From Bacteroidia bacterium (GTDB lineage Bacteria; Bacteroidota; Bacteroidia; Bacteroidales; Prolixibacteraceae), in NCBI GenBank assembly GCA_025358025.1, contig JANYKW010000174.1, positions 19,428 to 83,427 on the forward strand: a stretch of 64,000 nucleotides of DNA, read 5' to 3'. Below are positions 55,780-64,000 of this stretch, piece by piece. Position numbers and translations under genes: made by a program. The notes below the pieces were generated by a model that saw only the letters and a program-made list of their open reading frames with translations, searched no databases and was not told where the DNA came from. Every line of letters starts with the position of its first letter. Positions within the stretch are counted from its first letter, which is position 1.

Positions 55780-57909
55780 TTATTTATGATTTGCCAAAAT
55801 CAGTTCAGGAATAACAGGCATTTGATTGACCCTGGCTCCTGACGCATGGAAAACAGCATTGGCGATTGCGCCTCCCACACAAATAATTGCCGGTTCACCG
55901 CCACCTTGAGGAGGAGCATTCATGTCATCAATAAAGGCCACTTCAACCGGTGCAGTGGTTGAAAATCTGGTGAACTCATAGTTGTCAAAATTCCGGGTTA
56001 TCACCTCTCCCCAATTGAATGCGATATCTTCATACAGGGCATAGCCAAGGCCCATCGTGATGCAGCCCTCCGCCTGCACTGTTGCTCCATGGGGATTGAC
56101 CACCTGCCCCATGTCCTGTGCACAAACTACCCGGAGCACTTTCACGACACCGGTGGAAGGATTTACCTCAACTTCAGCGATGACGGCCACATAGGTGCCG
56201 GCATCAAATCCGAGTGCAATACCGCACCCCCGGTTTTTACCCGGCTTTGCCGATGTATATTTAAATGTTTTTTCGGCAAGGCGCAGGGTGCGCTCCAATT
56301 TTGAATTAGAAACATTGGCGAGTCTAAAAGCCAGCGGATCCATCCCGATTTTATCGGCCAGCACATCAATGTGCGATTCGCGGGCAAAAGTGGTGGTGTT
56401 GTTGCCCGGCGCCCTCCAGGCACCTGTTCCAAAAGGATGAATGCCTTTTTTGTCATAAAGAGCTACACGCAGGTTCGGGATGCCGTAAAAATCATTGACC
56501 CCCCGGTTTCCGGCACAATAAATGTTGTATTTCCACGCGACAATCTTTCCGCTCTTCTTCACCCCTGCCTTGATTTGCATCACAGCGGCATGACGGAATT
56601 TATCGTACATAAATTCTTCTTCCCTGGTCCAGGCGAGTTGGACAGGGGTTCCTGATTCCTTAGCAAGCAATGCCACTTCAATGGCCTGGTCGTTGGATGT
56701 CTTTCCGCCAAATCCGCCACCCAGCAGGATAGGTTTTACCAGAACTTTTTCGAGGGGCACATTGAATTTTGTTGCGAGATCTTTTCTTGTGCCAAAAGGT
56801 GTCTGGGTGGATGCCCAGATGATCAGTCTGTCGCCTTCAAAATAGGCTGTTGCCGTATGGGTCTCGATCGATGCATGTGCCTTGTACCCGTCGTGGTATT
56901 CCGCATCCAGAATAAAGTCAGCATCGGCAAATCCCAGTTCCAGGTTGCCTTTCTCTTCCACAACCCTCGTCTCTTTCCCCTGTTCAACCAGGTACTTGAA
57001 TATGGTTTTGTCGGTGGCCAGGACTTCGGGTTTGCTCCATTCTGCCTTGATGGCAGCAGCAGCATTCGCTGCCATGTTGGGATTGGCGTGCAGGACGGCA
57101 ACAAGATTCTCTATTACCATAACCTTAACCCCGGGAATAGCTTCTGCTTTTGATTTGTCGACAGATAACAGTTTGCTGCCATGCGCAGGAGGACGGCTTA
57201 TTGCCGCGTAGAGCATTCCCGGTAATTGAATATCTCCCGAATATTTTGCCTTACCCGTTACTTTTAGAATAGCATTGGTGGCAGATATCATCTTTCCTAC
57301 TTTTTTGAAGTCGGCAGGCTTTTTAAAGACAGGTGCCCGTCTGACGGTTTTGACTATCCGCTTGCCTTTCGTTAGTGAACCATAGCTGACTTTGAGGGTT
57401 TTATCCTTTACTGCAACCACAAACCCGTTTTCAGCTTTGAGTTGATCCTCAGAAATTTTCAACTCAGCGGAAGCTAGTTTGATTAGTTCCATTCTTGCTT
57501 CAATAGCTGCTGCTCTTAACACAGGATCGAAAAGGCGAGTGGTCAGCGACCCCCAGGTGCCGGCATCGTAGGGGCACAAATCAGTATCTCCCATGATCAT
57601 ATCGATGCTGTTGAGTTCGACTTCCAACTCTTCAGCAAGAACCTGGGCCAACGAAGTAGTGATACCCTGTCCCATTTCAATTTTGCCGGTATAACATTCA
57701 ACCCGGCCATCCTCCCTGATTCGAAGGAACAGGTTGAAGTCCTCTCTTTTAACCTTATCTTCCTCTTCTTCGGCGATTAACCCGAAAGGTTTTACGGTAA
57801 AAATAATGAATAGGCCGGCCCCCAGTTTTTTGATAAATTCGCGCCTTCCCGGATTGACAGGGAGATCTACATCTCCAAAATATATTTCATTGATCTCTTC
57901 TGTGTTCAT
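55780..57909 (-). CDS. Molybdopterin-binding subunit of a Tat-type molybdenum hydroxylase (IorB-like)
   Basis: 709 residues, xanthine dehydrogenase family. The N-terminus has a twin-arginine motif (R22-R23 in GRREFIKKLGAGL), so the folded enzyme is probably exported. Cofactor-binding blocks include KIEMGQGITTSLAQVL, GGGFGGKTSND, GTGAWRAPG and the catalytic glutamate E672 in GGGEPAII. It overlaps the [2Fe-2S] subunit gene by four bases. No FAD subunit is present, as in isoquinoline 1-oxidoreductase-type enzymes that pass electrons to a periplasmic acceptor. The substrate is unknown; an aldehyde or N-heterocycle is usual for the family. Confidence 0.87.
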   Translation of the reverse strand: MNTEEINEIYFGDVDLPVNPGRREFIKKLGAGLFIIFTVKPFGLIAEEEEDKVKREDFNLFLRIREDGRVECYTGKIEMGQGITTSLAQVLAEELEVELNSIDMIMGDTDLCPYDAGTWGSLTTRLFDPVLRAAAIEARMELIKLASAELKISEDQLKAENGFVVAVKDKTLKVSYGSLTKGKRIVKTVRRAPVFKKPADFKKVGKMISATNAILKVTGKAKYSGDIQLPGMLYAAISRPPAHGSKLLSVDKSKAEAIPGVKVMVIENLVAVLHANPNMAANAAAAIKAEWSKPEVLATDKTIFKYLVEQGKETRVVEEKGNLELGFADADFILDAEYHDGYKAHASIETHTATAYFEGDRLIIWASTQTPFGTRKDLATKFNVPLEKVLVKPILLGGGFGGKTSNDQAIEVALLAKESGTPVQLAWTREEEFMYDKFRHAAVMQIKAGVKKSGKIVAWKYNIYCAGNRGVNDFYGIPNLRVALYDKKGIHPFGTGAWRAPGNNTTTFARESHIDVLADKIGMDPLAFRLANVSNSKLERTLRLAEKTFKYTSAKPGKNRGCGIALGFDAGTYVAVIAEVEVNPSTGVVKVLRVVCAQDMGQVVNPHGATVQAEGCITMGLGYALYEDIAFNWGEVITRNFDNYEFTRFSTTAPVEVAFIDDMNAPPQGGGEPAIICVGGAIANAVFHASGARVNQMPVIPELILANHK

Positions 57910-58388
57910 AATTTGGTTCCTCCGTTAATCTCTTTTGAAGCCGTTTCCACTGCAGCAATAATCCTGTTGTACGCACCGCACCGGCAGAGATTGCCATTCA
58001 TCCCCTCAATAATCCTTTTGCGACTGGGTTTTGGGTCAGCTTTTAGAAGCGCAACTGCATTCATGATCTGGCCCGGGGTACAGAATCCGCACTGCTGTGC
58101 TTCATGATGAAGAAAGGCCTTCTGAACCGGATGGAGCTTTTCTCCTTCAGCCAATCCTTCAATTGTAACCACCTTTTTTCCTTCAATTTCTTTTACTGCC
58201 ATCCCGCAGGACCTTTGTGCCACACCATCAACCAAAATGGTACATGCACCGCAGAAACCTATTCCACAGCCAAATTTTGTACCGGTTAATCCAAACCCTG
58301 TACGCAAAACCCAAAGCAGAATCTGGCTTGTATCTGTCTCCAGTTCAACGGGTTTGCCGTTAAGGGTAAATCTGATTTTTTCCATCAT
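57906..58388 (-). CDS. [2Fe-2S] subunit of the molybdenum hydroxylase (IorA-like)
   Basis: 160 residues. The plant-type ferredoxin cluster is bound by FGCGIGFCGACTILVDG plus the later RSCG cysteine, and the second cluster by QCGFCTPGQ and LCRCGAY. The length and lack of a signal peptide are typical: the subunit would be carried across the membrane with its Tat-bearing partner. It starts at 58388 (MMEK, or MEK one codon later) and overlaps the large subunit by four bases. Confidence 0.93.
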   Translation of the reverse strand: MMEKIRFTLNGKPVELETDTSQILLWVLRTGFGLTGTKFGCGIGFCGACTILVDGVAQRSCGMAVKEIEGKKVVTIEGLAEGEKLHPVQKAFLHHEAQQCGFCTPGQIMNAVALLKADPKPSRKRIIEGMNGNLCRCGAYNRIIAAVETASKEINGGTKL

Positions 58389-58438
58389 GTTGATTTAATA
58401 TTAAGAATTTGAAAGTTTTATTTCTTCTCCCTGCGTTA

Positions 58439-58496
58439 CTTTGCGTTCTCAGCGCGACCCTTTACTATCCCGCAAGGTCCGCAATGAGATGCAAAG
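58439..58496. repeat. Inverted repeat of the CTTTGCG-type intergenic element
   Basis: Arms CTTTGCGTTCTCAGCGCGACC (58439-58459) and its imperfect complement GGTCCGCAATGAGATGCAAAG (58476-58496) can form a long imperfect hairpin between the xdhC-like gene and the [2Fe-2S] gene. CTTTGCGTTCTC-type sequences recur between genes in many Bacteroidota. It could weaken read-through between the two genes. Confidence 0.65.
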
Positions 58497-58504
58497 AGAA
58501 AATA

Positions 58505-60169
58505 TCAATCGGTTTCCCGTATATAATCTTCGGGTGTATCGATATCTTTCAACACATCGCCTGTTTCAACCTCAATTTCCAGCACATCATCGGGATTATT
58601 AAAAAACAATTCCCGCAGCCCTGTCTCCGGATTAATTGATTTTACCTCATTTTTATACTTTGAGCTGATTAATACCGGATGTCCTCGTTTCCCGTTAAAG
58701 GTAGGAATTATCAAACCTTTTTCACTCTTTTGAAAGACAGAAATTAACCGGTTAATTACTGTCTCAGATACCATCGGCTGGTCGCCCAGAAGAACCAGCA
58801 TTCCATCTGTTTCCGGTCCGGCTGCATCGATACCTGCCTGAACGGAAGAGAGCATTCCCTCTTCAAATCTTTGGTTGCCGACCAAAGTCACCTTGTAATC
58901 ATTGAGTGCTTCTTTGATCTCATGCATGTTATTTCCTGTTACCACCAGCGTCAGGTGAGAATCTGTATTGGCTATTTTCCCTACCACTGTTGCGATCATA
59001 CTTTTCCCGTGATAAGGCATCAGCAGTTTCTGCTCACCCATACGGCTACTTTTACCTGCAGCAAGGACGATAGAACCAACCATTTTTCTGCTTTTTACGA
59101 AATGGGTTTCATAACGCTCCCTGATAAGTTCGGCAAGGATACTTACCGCGATTTCATTAACGGTTCTGGAATGAATGGCAAGTCCTACCGGTGTATGTAC
59201 GAAGTTCCATTCTGCCTGAGTGGCCCATTTTGCAGAAATAAATTTCTGCTCCATCAAAGCAGTTTTGCGTTTGCTTCCAATTACACCGATATAAGCAGCA
59301 TTTGAACCTATGCAAGCTTTCAACGCTTCCATATCTGTGCGATGTCCTTGCGTGGCAATGACAATGTATGTTTCTGTGGTAATCGGCAAAGTTTGGAAAG
59401 CCTCAGAAAGCGGGAGGCAAATTACCCGGGATGCTTCGGGAAATCTTGAGGAAACGGCCAGTTCCAGCCGGTCGTCCACAACAATGATTTCAAAATCCAC
59501 CAGATTGCTGATCCTGCAGAGTGCCTGACCGATGTGTCCGGCTCCTGCTATTATCAGTTGAGGGATGGGATGGATGGGCTCGATGAAAAGGAAAGTTTGT
59601 GTTGCCGGATACTCTTCAATTATTTTAGTTGTTTCAATATAACAGGGAATCCGGGTATGGATTATTTTATTTAGATCAATTTGCTCGTTGTTAAGTAGTT
59701 TGTGGATTGATTCGGGAAGTCTGCTGTGTTGTTCGATCCATATTCTTTCAATGTTATAGCTTTGCGTACCTAAATTACTTAAGATAGTTAAGAGTACGCC
59801 ACTTTTGTTTTTGTGTATCGAATCAAGCAGCTGCAGGTAAATATTCAAATGCCGGACAGGATTTGCATCCATCAGAAACAGTGCACTGCCTCCGCATATC
59901 GCTCCTGTCTGATCATCCATATCTGACATAAAATCAACCCACTGCAAGGTGATTTGGTGATTCTCTGATGATGAGGATGCGACTTTTTGCGCCTGTGCTT
60001 CCAGTAACCCGCCACCAAGCGTACCACTTAAAACAGTATCTTTATCAAAAATGGCCATGGCGCCCGGTACCTGAGGTGCAGATCCTCTGGTAAAGAGCAA
60101 TGATCCGGTTTGAATATTTGTACCCGAATTCAGGAGTGCTACCAAAATTTCATAAAGATTCTTCATCAT
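58505..60169 (-). CDS. XdhC/CoxI-type maturation protein fused to a MocA-like Mo-cofactor cytidylyltransferase
   Basis: 554 residues. The N-terminal XdhC_CoxI domain (about 1-110) and a Rossmann XdhC_C domain (about 205-350, with IAGAGHIGQALCR) are followed by a MobA/MocA-like nucleotidyltransferase (about 367-554). The last starts VLAAGKSSRMGEQKLLM and has LLGDQP. XdhC proteins sulfurate and insert the molybdenum cofactor; MocA attaches CMP to make molybdopterin cytosine dinucleotide. The fusion therefore does two steps in maturing the adjacent hydroxylase. It is the upstream gene of the same - strand series. Confidence 0.9.
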   Translation of the reverse strand: MMKNLYEILVALLNSGTNIQTGSLLFTRGSAPQVPGAMAIFDKDTVLSGTLGGGLLEAQAQKVASSSSENHQITLQWVDFMSDMDDQTGAICGGSALFLMDANPVRHLNIYLQLLDSIHKNKSGVLLTILSNLGTQSYNIERIWIEQHSRLPESIHKLLNNEQIDLNKIIHTRIPCYIETTKIIEEYPATQTFLFIEPIHPIPQLIIAGAGHIGQALCRISNLVDFEIIVVDDRLELAVSSRFPEASRVICLPLSEAFQTLPITTETYIVIATQGHRTDMEALKACIGSNAAYIGVIGSKRKTALMEQKFISAKWATQAEWNFVHTPVGLAIHSRTVNEIAVSILAELIRERYETHFVKSRKMVGSIVLAAGKSSRMGEQKLLMPYHGKSMIATVVGKIANTDSHLTLVVTGNNMHEIKEALNDYKVTLVGNQRFEEGMLSSVQAGIDAAGPETDGMLVLLGDQPMVSETVINRLISVFQKSEKGLIIPTFNGKRGHPVLISSKYKNEVKSINPETGLRELFFNNPDDVLEIEVETGDVLKDIDTPEDYIRETD

Positions 60170-60198
60170 TACGATTCTGTGATTCTTTTAAGTATCTG

Positions 60199-60499
60199 TC
60201 AGTCAAACAAATTCTGCCCGAAATTTAGCATCAGTTCTTTCATGTACCTGAAGGGAAAACAGGTAGGAGCCGAGTTATTCCCCCAGGCTCAAAATTCCGA
60301 CTTTGAACCCGGTCTTCCCGAACGATCGGGTAGGCATGGCTCCATATGTTCTTTCATTAAAGGGATTTTCATTTTTCTTTTTCAATGGAACAGATTTAGT
60401 TCCAGTTTCGCTGGCGAGGGTGTTACCAACTGTTACTGAGGCTACAGCGGCCAGTCCGGTACCCAGAAAATTTCTGCGGTTGAATTTGTTGGTTACCAT
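60199..60499 (-). pseudogene. Tat-exported aldo/keto reductase gene with a large internal deletion
   Basis: The 5' part (60499-60275) encodes a twin-arginine signal (NRRNFLGTGLAAVASV), then MPTRSFGKTGFKVGILSLG, the start of an aldo/keto reductase barrel, and stops after one more codon. Shifting frame, the following bases read FRYMKELMLNFGQNLFD to a TGA at 60199, which looks like a genuine C-terminus. A real enzyme of this type has about 350-400 residues, so the core has been deleted. The gene lies just before the xdhC-mocA fusion on the same strand. Confidence 0.65.
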
Positions 60500-60562
60500 A
60501 ATTTGTTTTTTTAGAATTTAAACTTTTTTAAAGATAAATAAAATCTACAATGAAAGAGCCAT

Positions 60563-60576
60563 CCCGACATGTCGGG
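60563..60576. repeat. Perfect 14-bp palindrome in the gap before the esterase gene
   Basis: CCCGACATGTCGGG is a perfect palindrome in the 357-base gap between the reductase remnant and the sialate-O-acetylesterase-like gene. It may be a regulator site or part of a dispersed repeat. The rest of the gap has no convincing gene or promoter. Confidence 0.5.
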
Positions 60577-60856
60577 TCCGACCGATATGGCAAAAATCAC
60601 CATGGATATTTCATCCGCCAGCTTGCGTATGAAAGTAAATTATTTACTTATAAAATTACGACATGGTGTACTCCAGTCCGAATTAGAAATACTATTTTTG
60701 AAGGTGGAACGATGGAAACATTGAGCTTTGCCATCGTTCGCTCATTTTCTCACCCCCCATCAACAACAACCCAACATTGCATGGAGGAATTACATATCAA
60801 TCTTTTGCCAACTAATGATTTTATAAACAATCAGTTAAATCACAAATTCAAACAAA

Positions 60857-62281
60857 ATGAAAAGATCAACTAATTTTCTTGCGGCCTTTCTTCTGGTGCT
60901 GGCACTCTCGTCCGGTCAGCTTTTTGCCGAAATCAAACTGCCCGCCATCTTCTGCGATAACATGGTCTTGCAACAGCAAACTGAAGTTGCCATTTTTGGC
61001 ATGGCTACTATAAATGCCTCTGTCAGCGTTACCACCTCGTGGAATCACAAGAGCTACAGCACAAAAGCCTCCGGCACCGGAAGCTGGAAACTGAAAGTTA
61101 CTACACCCACGGCCGGAGGTCCATACGAAGTCTCTGTCAGCGACGGGAAAAGCCTGAAATTAAAGAATGTATTGATTGGCGAGGTCTGGATCTGTTCAGG
61201 CCAATCCAACATGGAAATGCCCATGAAAGGGTTCCGGAACCAGCCAATCACCGGATCCGCTGAGGCAATTTCGTTCTCTTCCAATCCGAACATCCACCTC
61301 TTTACAGTAAAAAAGGCCTCAAGTCTTGATCCTTTGAATGATTTCGAAGGCAGTTGGAGCCTCTGTGAGCCAGAAAATGTATCCGAATTCAGTGCCACTG
61401 CCTATTTCTTCGGACTGATGCTGAACAAAGCACTGCATGTTCCGATCGGACTGATCAACACCAGCTGGGGGGGGACTCGCATTGAACCATGGATCAGCGA
61501 AAGCGGAAGCAAAAATTTCGCCTGGGTGAAGCTTCCTGAAAAGAAACCGGTAGAAAAATTATCTCCGCAAACACCTACTGTTTTGTTCAATGGCATGATC
61601 AACCCGATGGTGGGCTATGGTGTCCGTGGAGCCATCTGGTACCAGGGCGAATCGAACCGTAATGAAGCTGCTGAATATGCAAAACTAATGCCTGGACTGA
61701 TCGAAAACTGGCGCGCTTTGTGGGGAATTGGTGACTTCTCGTTTTACTTTATGCAAATTGCTCCTTTCGACTACGGCCCAACAGGCCTAAGCTCGGCCTA
61801 CCTTCGTGAAGCGCAGTTAAAAGCTTCCATAGCCCTGAAAAATACTGGGATGGCCTGCATCATGGATGTTGGGGAAAAGGATTGTATTCATCCGGCACAC
61901 AAGGAAACCGGTTCAAACAGACTTGCGCTGCTGGCACTGGAACAGACGTACGGAATCAAGGGTGTCAACGGACAAAGTCCGGTATTGAAAGATATGAAAG
62001 TCAGTGAGGGTGTTGTCAGGCTGACATTCGACCATGCTCCCAATGGACTTACCTCATTTGGCAAAGAGCTCTCCTGCTTCGAAGTAGCCGGAGCAAATAA
62101 ACGCTTTTTCCCGGCTAAGGCTTTTATCACGGGATCAGGAGTTACTCTGATTTCAACCTCAGTGAATGAGCCCGTTGCCGTCAGGTATGCATTTCAGGAT
62201 TTCGTGGTAGGTGATCTCTTTGGTACTGATGGCCTTCCGGTATCCTCCTTTAGAACCGACGACTGGGAGCCATTAAAATAA
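60857..62281 (+). CDS. Sialate O-acetylesterase-like SGNH esterase
   Basis: 474 residues with a signal peptide ending LFAE. The SGNH nucleophile is S117 in CSGQSNMEMPM, the oxyanion region is GAIWYQGESN, and D342/H345 in EKDCIHPAH complete the triad. The N-terminal beta domain (LPAIFCDNMVLQQ) is typical of the family. Despite the name, many members remove acetyl groups from plant or algal polysaccharides; that role fits this locus better than sialic acid, since no sialidase genes are seen. It is followed after 76 bases by a glycosidase gene. Confidence 0.86.
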   Translation: MKRSTNFLAAFLLVLALSSGQLFAEIKLPAIFCDNMVLQQQTEVAIFGMATINASVSVTTSWNHKSYSTKASGTGSWKLKVTTPTAGGPYEVSVSDGKSLKLKNVLIGEVWICSGQSNMEMPMKGFRNQPITGSAEAISFSSNPNIHLFTVKKASSLDPLNDFEGSWSLCEPENVSEFSATAYFFGLMLNKALHVPIGLINTSWGGTRIEPWISESGSKNFAWVKLPEKKPVEKLSPQTPTVLFNGMINPMVGYGVRGAIWYQGESNRNEAAEYAKLMPGLIENWRALWGIGDFSFYFMQIAPFDYGPTGLSSAYLREAQLKASIALKNTGMACIMDVGEKDCIHPAHKETGSNRLALLALEQTYGIKGVNGQSPVLKDMKVSEGVVRLTFDHAPNGLTSFGKELSCFEVAGANKRFFPAKAFITGSGVTLISTSVNEPVAVRYAFQDFVVGDLFGTDGLPVSSFRTDDWEPLK

Positions 62282-62357
62282 ATCCATGCTGAGAAAATGA
62301 ATCATAGAACTTGCATGCGCCTGTACCTGAATTTTTGTTAAACATATAGCAATAAAT

Positions 62358-64000
62358 ATGTTAAGTAAAATTGCGTTCTGCATCATAGCTCTATTATTAG
62401 CCCAGGCACTGAAGTCTCAGGATTCACAGAAACTTCCTCCCGGCTTTCCGGACAGATCTCCTGACATGGATGTCCTTCCGGGATTTAGAACTCCGCCGAA
62501 AGGCTACGGCGAAGTCTCCTTCTATTGGTGGATTGGCGATACCTTAACCCACGACCGCATCCTTTGGCAGCTGGATCAGCTGAAAGACAAGGGGATAACA
62601 GGCCTGCAGATCAACTACTGCCATACCGACAAGGGAGGTGCCAGCTACGGCCTTACCTATCCAAGTCAGCCTGCACTGTTTAGTGCCAAATGGTGGGAAC
62701 TTTTTCAGTGGTTTTTGAAGGAGGCAAAAATGAGGGGTATGTCTGTCAGCCTGAGTGATTACACGCTCGGCGCAGCTGGGCAGGGCTGGTTTGTGGACGA
62801 GATGCTGAAAGAAAATCCCGGACTTCATGGTTCCAAACTTGAAGCCAAACAATTTGAAGTAAAAGGAGACCAGGAGTTCAGAAGCACTTTCCCGGCCGAT
62901 ATAATAAGTGCCTGTGCTTACCTGATAACGTACGGAAAACCGGAGGCTTCAAACCCTACCGACTTGCTACCGCTTATCAAAAACTCAGAACTGAGTTGGA
63001 AAGTACCTTCAGGAAACTGGAAAATTGTTGTGGTATACAAGACAACTGTTAAAACATCCTTCGATCCGATGAACCCGCTGAGCGGAGAAAAAACCATTGA
63101 GAAGTTCTACCAGCGTTTCGAGGATCATTGTCCGGGTGAGGCAGGTAAAGGACTGAATTTTTTCTTCTCCGACGAACTTCAATTCGGCATCAGGGGATTT
63201 TTGTGGAATGATAAATTCGACGCTGAGTTCAAAAAACGAAAAGGCTACAATATTCAGCCTGAACTCTCCAATCTATTTGCTGATTTAGGTCCAAAGTCAT
63301 ACAAAATCAGACTCGACTACAACGATGTGATGGTATCCCTGTCGGAAGAAGGCTTCTTTAAACCTATTTACAACTGGCACAACAGCCGCGGGATGCTGTT
63401 CGGTTGCGATCACGGTGGCCGTGGCAGGGATGTGACCGAGTTTGGCGACTATTTTCGCACCCAGCGCTGGATGTCTGGTCCGGGTTGCGATCAGCCCGGA
63501 TTGGGCAGGGATATTGTCAAAAATAAAGTAGCCAGTTCAATAGCTCATCTATATGAAAGGCCGAGAACCTGGTTGGAAGGCTTTTATGGGAGCGGTTGGG
63601 GCACCAGCAGCGAAGAGGTGGCCGATGCGACATTTGCCAATTTTGCCATGGGCCAGAATTTGCTGAGTCTGCATGGCCTGTATTATTCAACCCACGGCAG
63701 CTGGTGGGAATGGGCCGCCCCGGATAACCACTGGCGTCAGCCTTACTGGCTGAATATGGGCAGTTTCCTGAAATGTTCAGAAAGGCTAAGTTACGTTTTA
63801 TCTCAGGGACATCACCGGTGTGACGTGGCTTTGATCTACCCGGTTGCTCCAACAGAAGCAAACCTGAAAGGAAAAGAGTCGGCCGAAACTGCTTTTTCAA
63901 TAGCCAGGGATCTCTATCCCAAAGGAATAGATTTTGATTTCATGGATTTCGAGTCACTTACGAAATCTGAAATCTCTGACAAAGAACTGCATGTCAGTGG
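62358..64000 (+). CDS. GH106-like glycoside hydrolase (3' end beyond the window)
   Basis: The ATG at 62358 opens a frame that runs to the window edge (547 complete codons). A signal peptide (about 1-20, ending LKSQ) is followed by VSFYWWIGDTLTHDRILWQL and KGITGLQINY, the N-terminal pattern of GH106-type rhamnosidases. SGNWKIVVVYKTTVK and FFFSDELQFGIRG correspond to later blocks of the family. Similarity to the GH106 gene at 39497 is at the level of pattern, so a different linkage or sugar is possible. It is co-directional with the esterase gene. Confidence 0.75.
   Translation, partial: MLSKIAFCIIALLLAQALKSQDSQKLPPGFPDRSPDMDVLPGFRTPPKGYGEVSFYWWIGDTLTHDRILWQLDQLKDKGITGLQINYCHTDKGGASYGLTYPSQPALFSAKWWELFQWFLKEAKMRGMSVSLSDYTLGAAGQGWFVDEMLKENPGLHGSKLEAKQFEVKGDQEFRSTFPADIISACAYLITYGKPEASNPTDLLPLIKNSELSWKVPSGNWKIVVVYKTTVKTSFDPMNPLSGEKTIEKFYQRFEDHCPGEAGKGLNFFFSDELQFGIRGFLWNDKFDAEFKKRKGYNIQPELSNLFADLGPKSYKIRLDYNDVMVSLSEEGFFKPIYNWHNSRGMLFGCDHGGRGRDVTEFGDYFRTQRWMSGPGCDQPGLGRDIVKNKVASSIAHLYERPRTWLEGFYGSGWGTSSEEVADATFANFAMGQNLLSLHGLYYSTHGSWWEWAAPDNHWRQPYWLNMGSFLKCSERLSYVLSQGHHRCDVALIYPVAPTEANLKGKESAETAFSIARDLYPKGIDFDFMDFESLTKSEISDKELHVS

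Noticed and set aside
60550..60873. 107-codon ORF before the esterase gene
   Set aside because: It overlaps the esterase start, has no protein-like pattern and contains the 14-bp palindrome near its 5' end.
60857..62281. Sialic acid catabolism
   Set aside because: Only the family name suggests it; no sialidase, NanA-like lyase or sialic acid transporter is visible, and rhamnosidases surround the gene.

Overview
The window reads as a chromosome segment of a Bacteroidota bacterium, most likely a Bacteroidales/Marinilabiliales-type polysaccharide degrader (the rank is inference). The evidence is the L28-L33-DUF4295-FtsY-RimO block, a DUF4494 protein, an N-succinylornithine-type transcarbamylase, two proteins with type IX secretion (T9SS) sorting tails, SusC/SusD proteins, and several TAnnTTTG-type promoter elements.

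Region 1 (1-5.5 kb) is proline and arginine biosynthesis: the end of a cupin-type protein, then proB-proA-argF'-argB-argE on the + strand, with a 62-bp/9-bp tandem repeat block before argE. Region 2 (5.5-11.0 kb) is housekeeping: DUF4494, an SGNH hydrolase, rimO, ftsY, DUF4295, rpmG and rpmB on the - strand, then a CPBP-type membrane protease. Region 3 (11-19.4 kb) is accessory: a decayed gene, a large secreted LamG/phosphoesterase/PKD protein with a T9SS tail, a PIN-toxin/antitoxin pair with a well-formed promoter, tRNA-Pro(CGG), a glycerophosphodiesterase and a secreted polysaccharide-deacetylase-like protein.

Region 4 (19.8-36.2 kb) is the most unusual part. A 1588-residue protein joins a complete Cu+-exporting P1B-type ATPase to an ethylene-receptor-like copper-binding membrane domain, four PAS domains and no kinase. 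It is followed in the same direction by two histidine kinases, two small response regulators, a CheR-type methyltransferase and two more hybrid kinases. In plants a separate Cu-ATPase (RAN1) supplies copper to the ethylene receptor; here transporter and receptor-like domain are one chain. Two polar positions known to matter in plant ETR1 are changed (Asp25 to Asn, Lys91 to Asp), so the ligand may not be ethylene. The genes downstream look like its output and relay machinery.

Region 5 (36.3-64 kb) begins with an MFS transporter and is then a polysaccharide utilisation locus for a rhamnose-containing, probably sulfated glycan. It holds a beta-helix protein, a GH106-type rhamnosidase, a six-hairpin glycosidase, a sulfatase-GH78 fusion, SusD/SusC, a GH16-like lipoprotein, a Tat-type molybdenum hydroxylase pair with its XdhC-MocA maturation protein, a sialate-O-acetylesterase-like esterase and a second GH106-like enzyme cut by the window end. 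Sulfatase-GH78 fusions are known from ulvan degradation, so ulvan or a similar sulfated rhamnoglycan is the best guess. Two gene remnants (a lipoprotein start with an in-frame stop, and a Tat aldo/keto reductase with a large internal deletion) show that the locus is being remodelled. No dedicated PUL regulator (HTCS, SusR or anti-sigma/ECF pair) is visible in the window.
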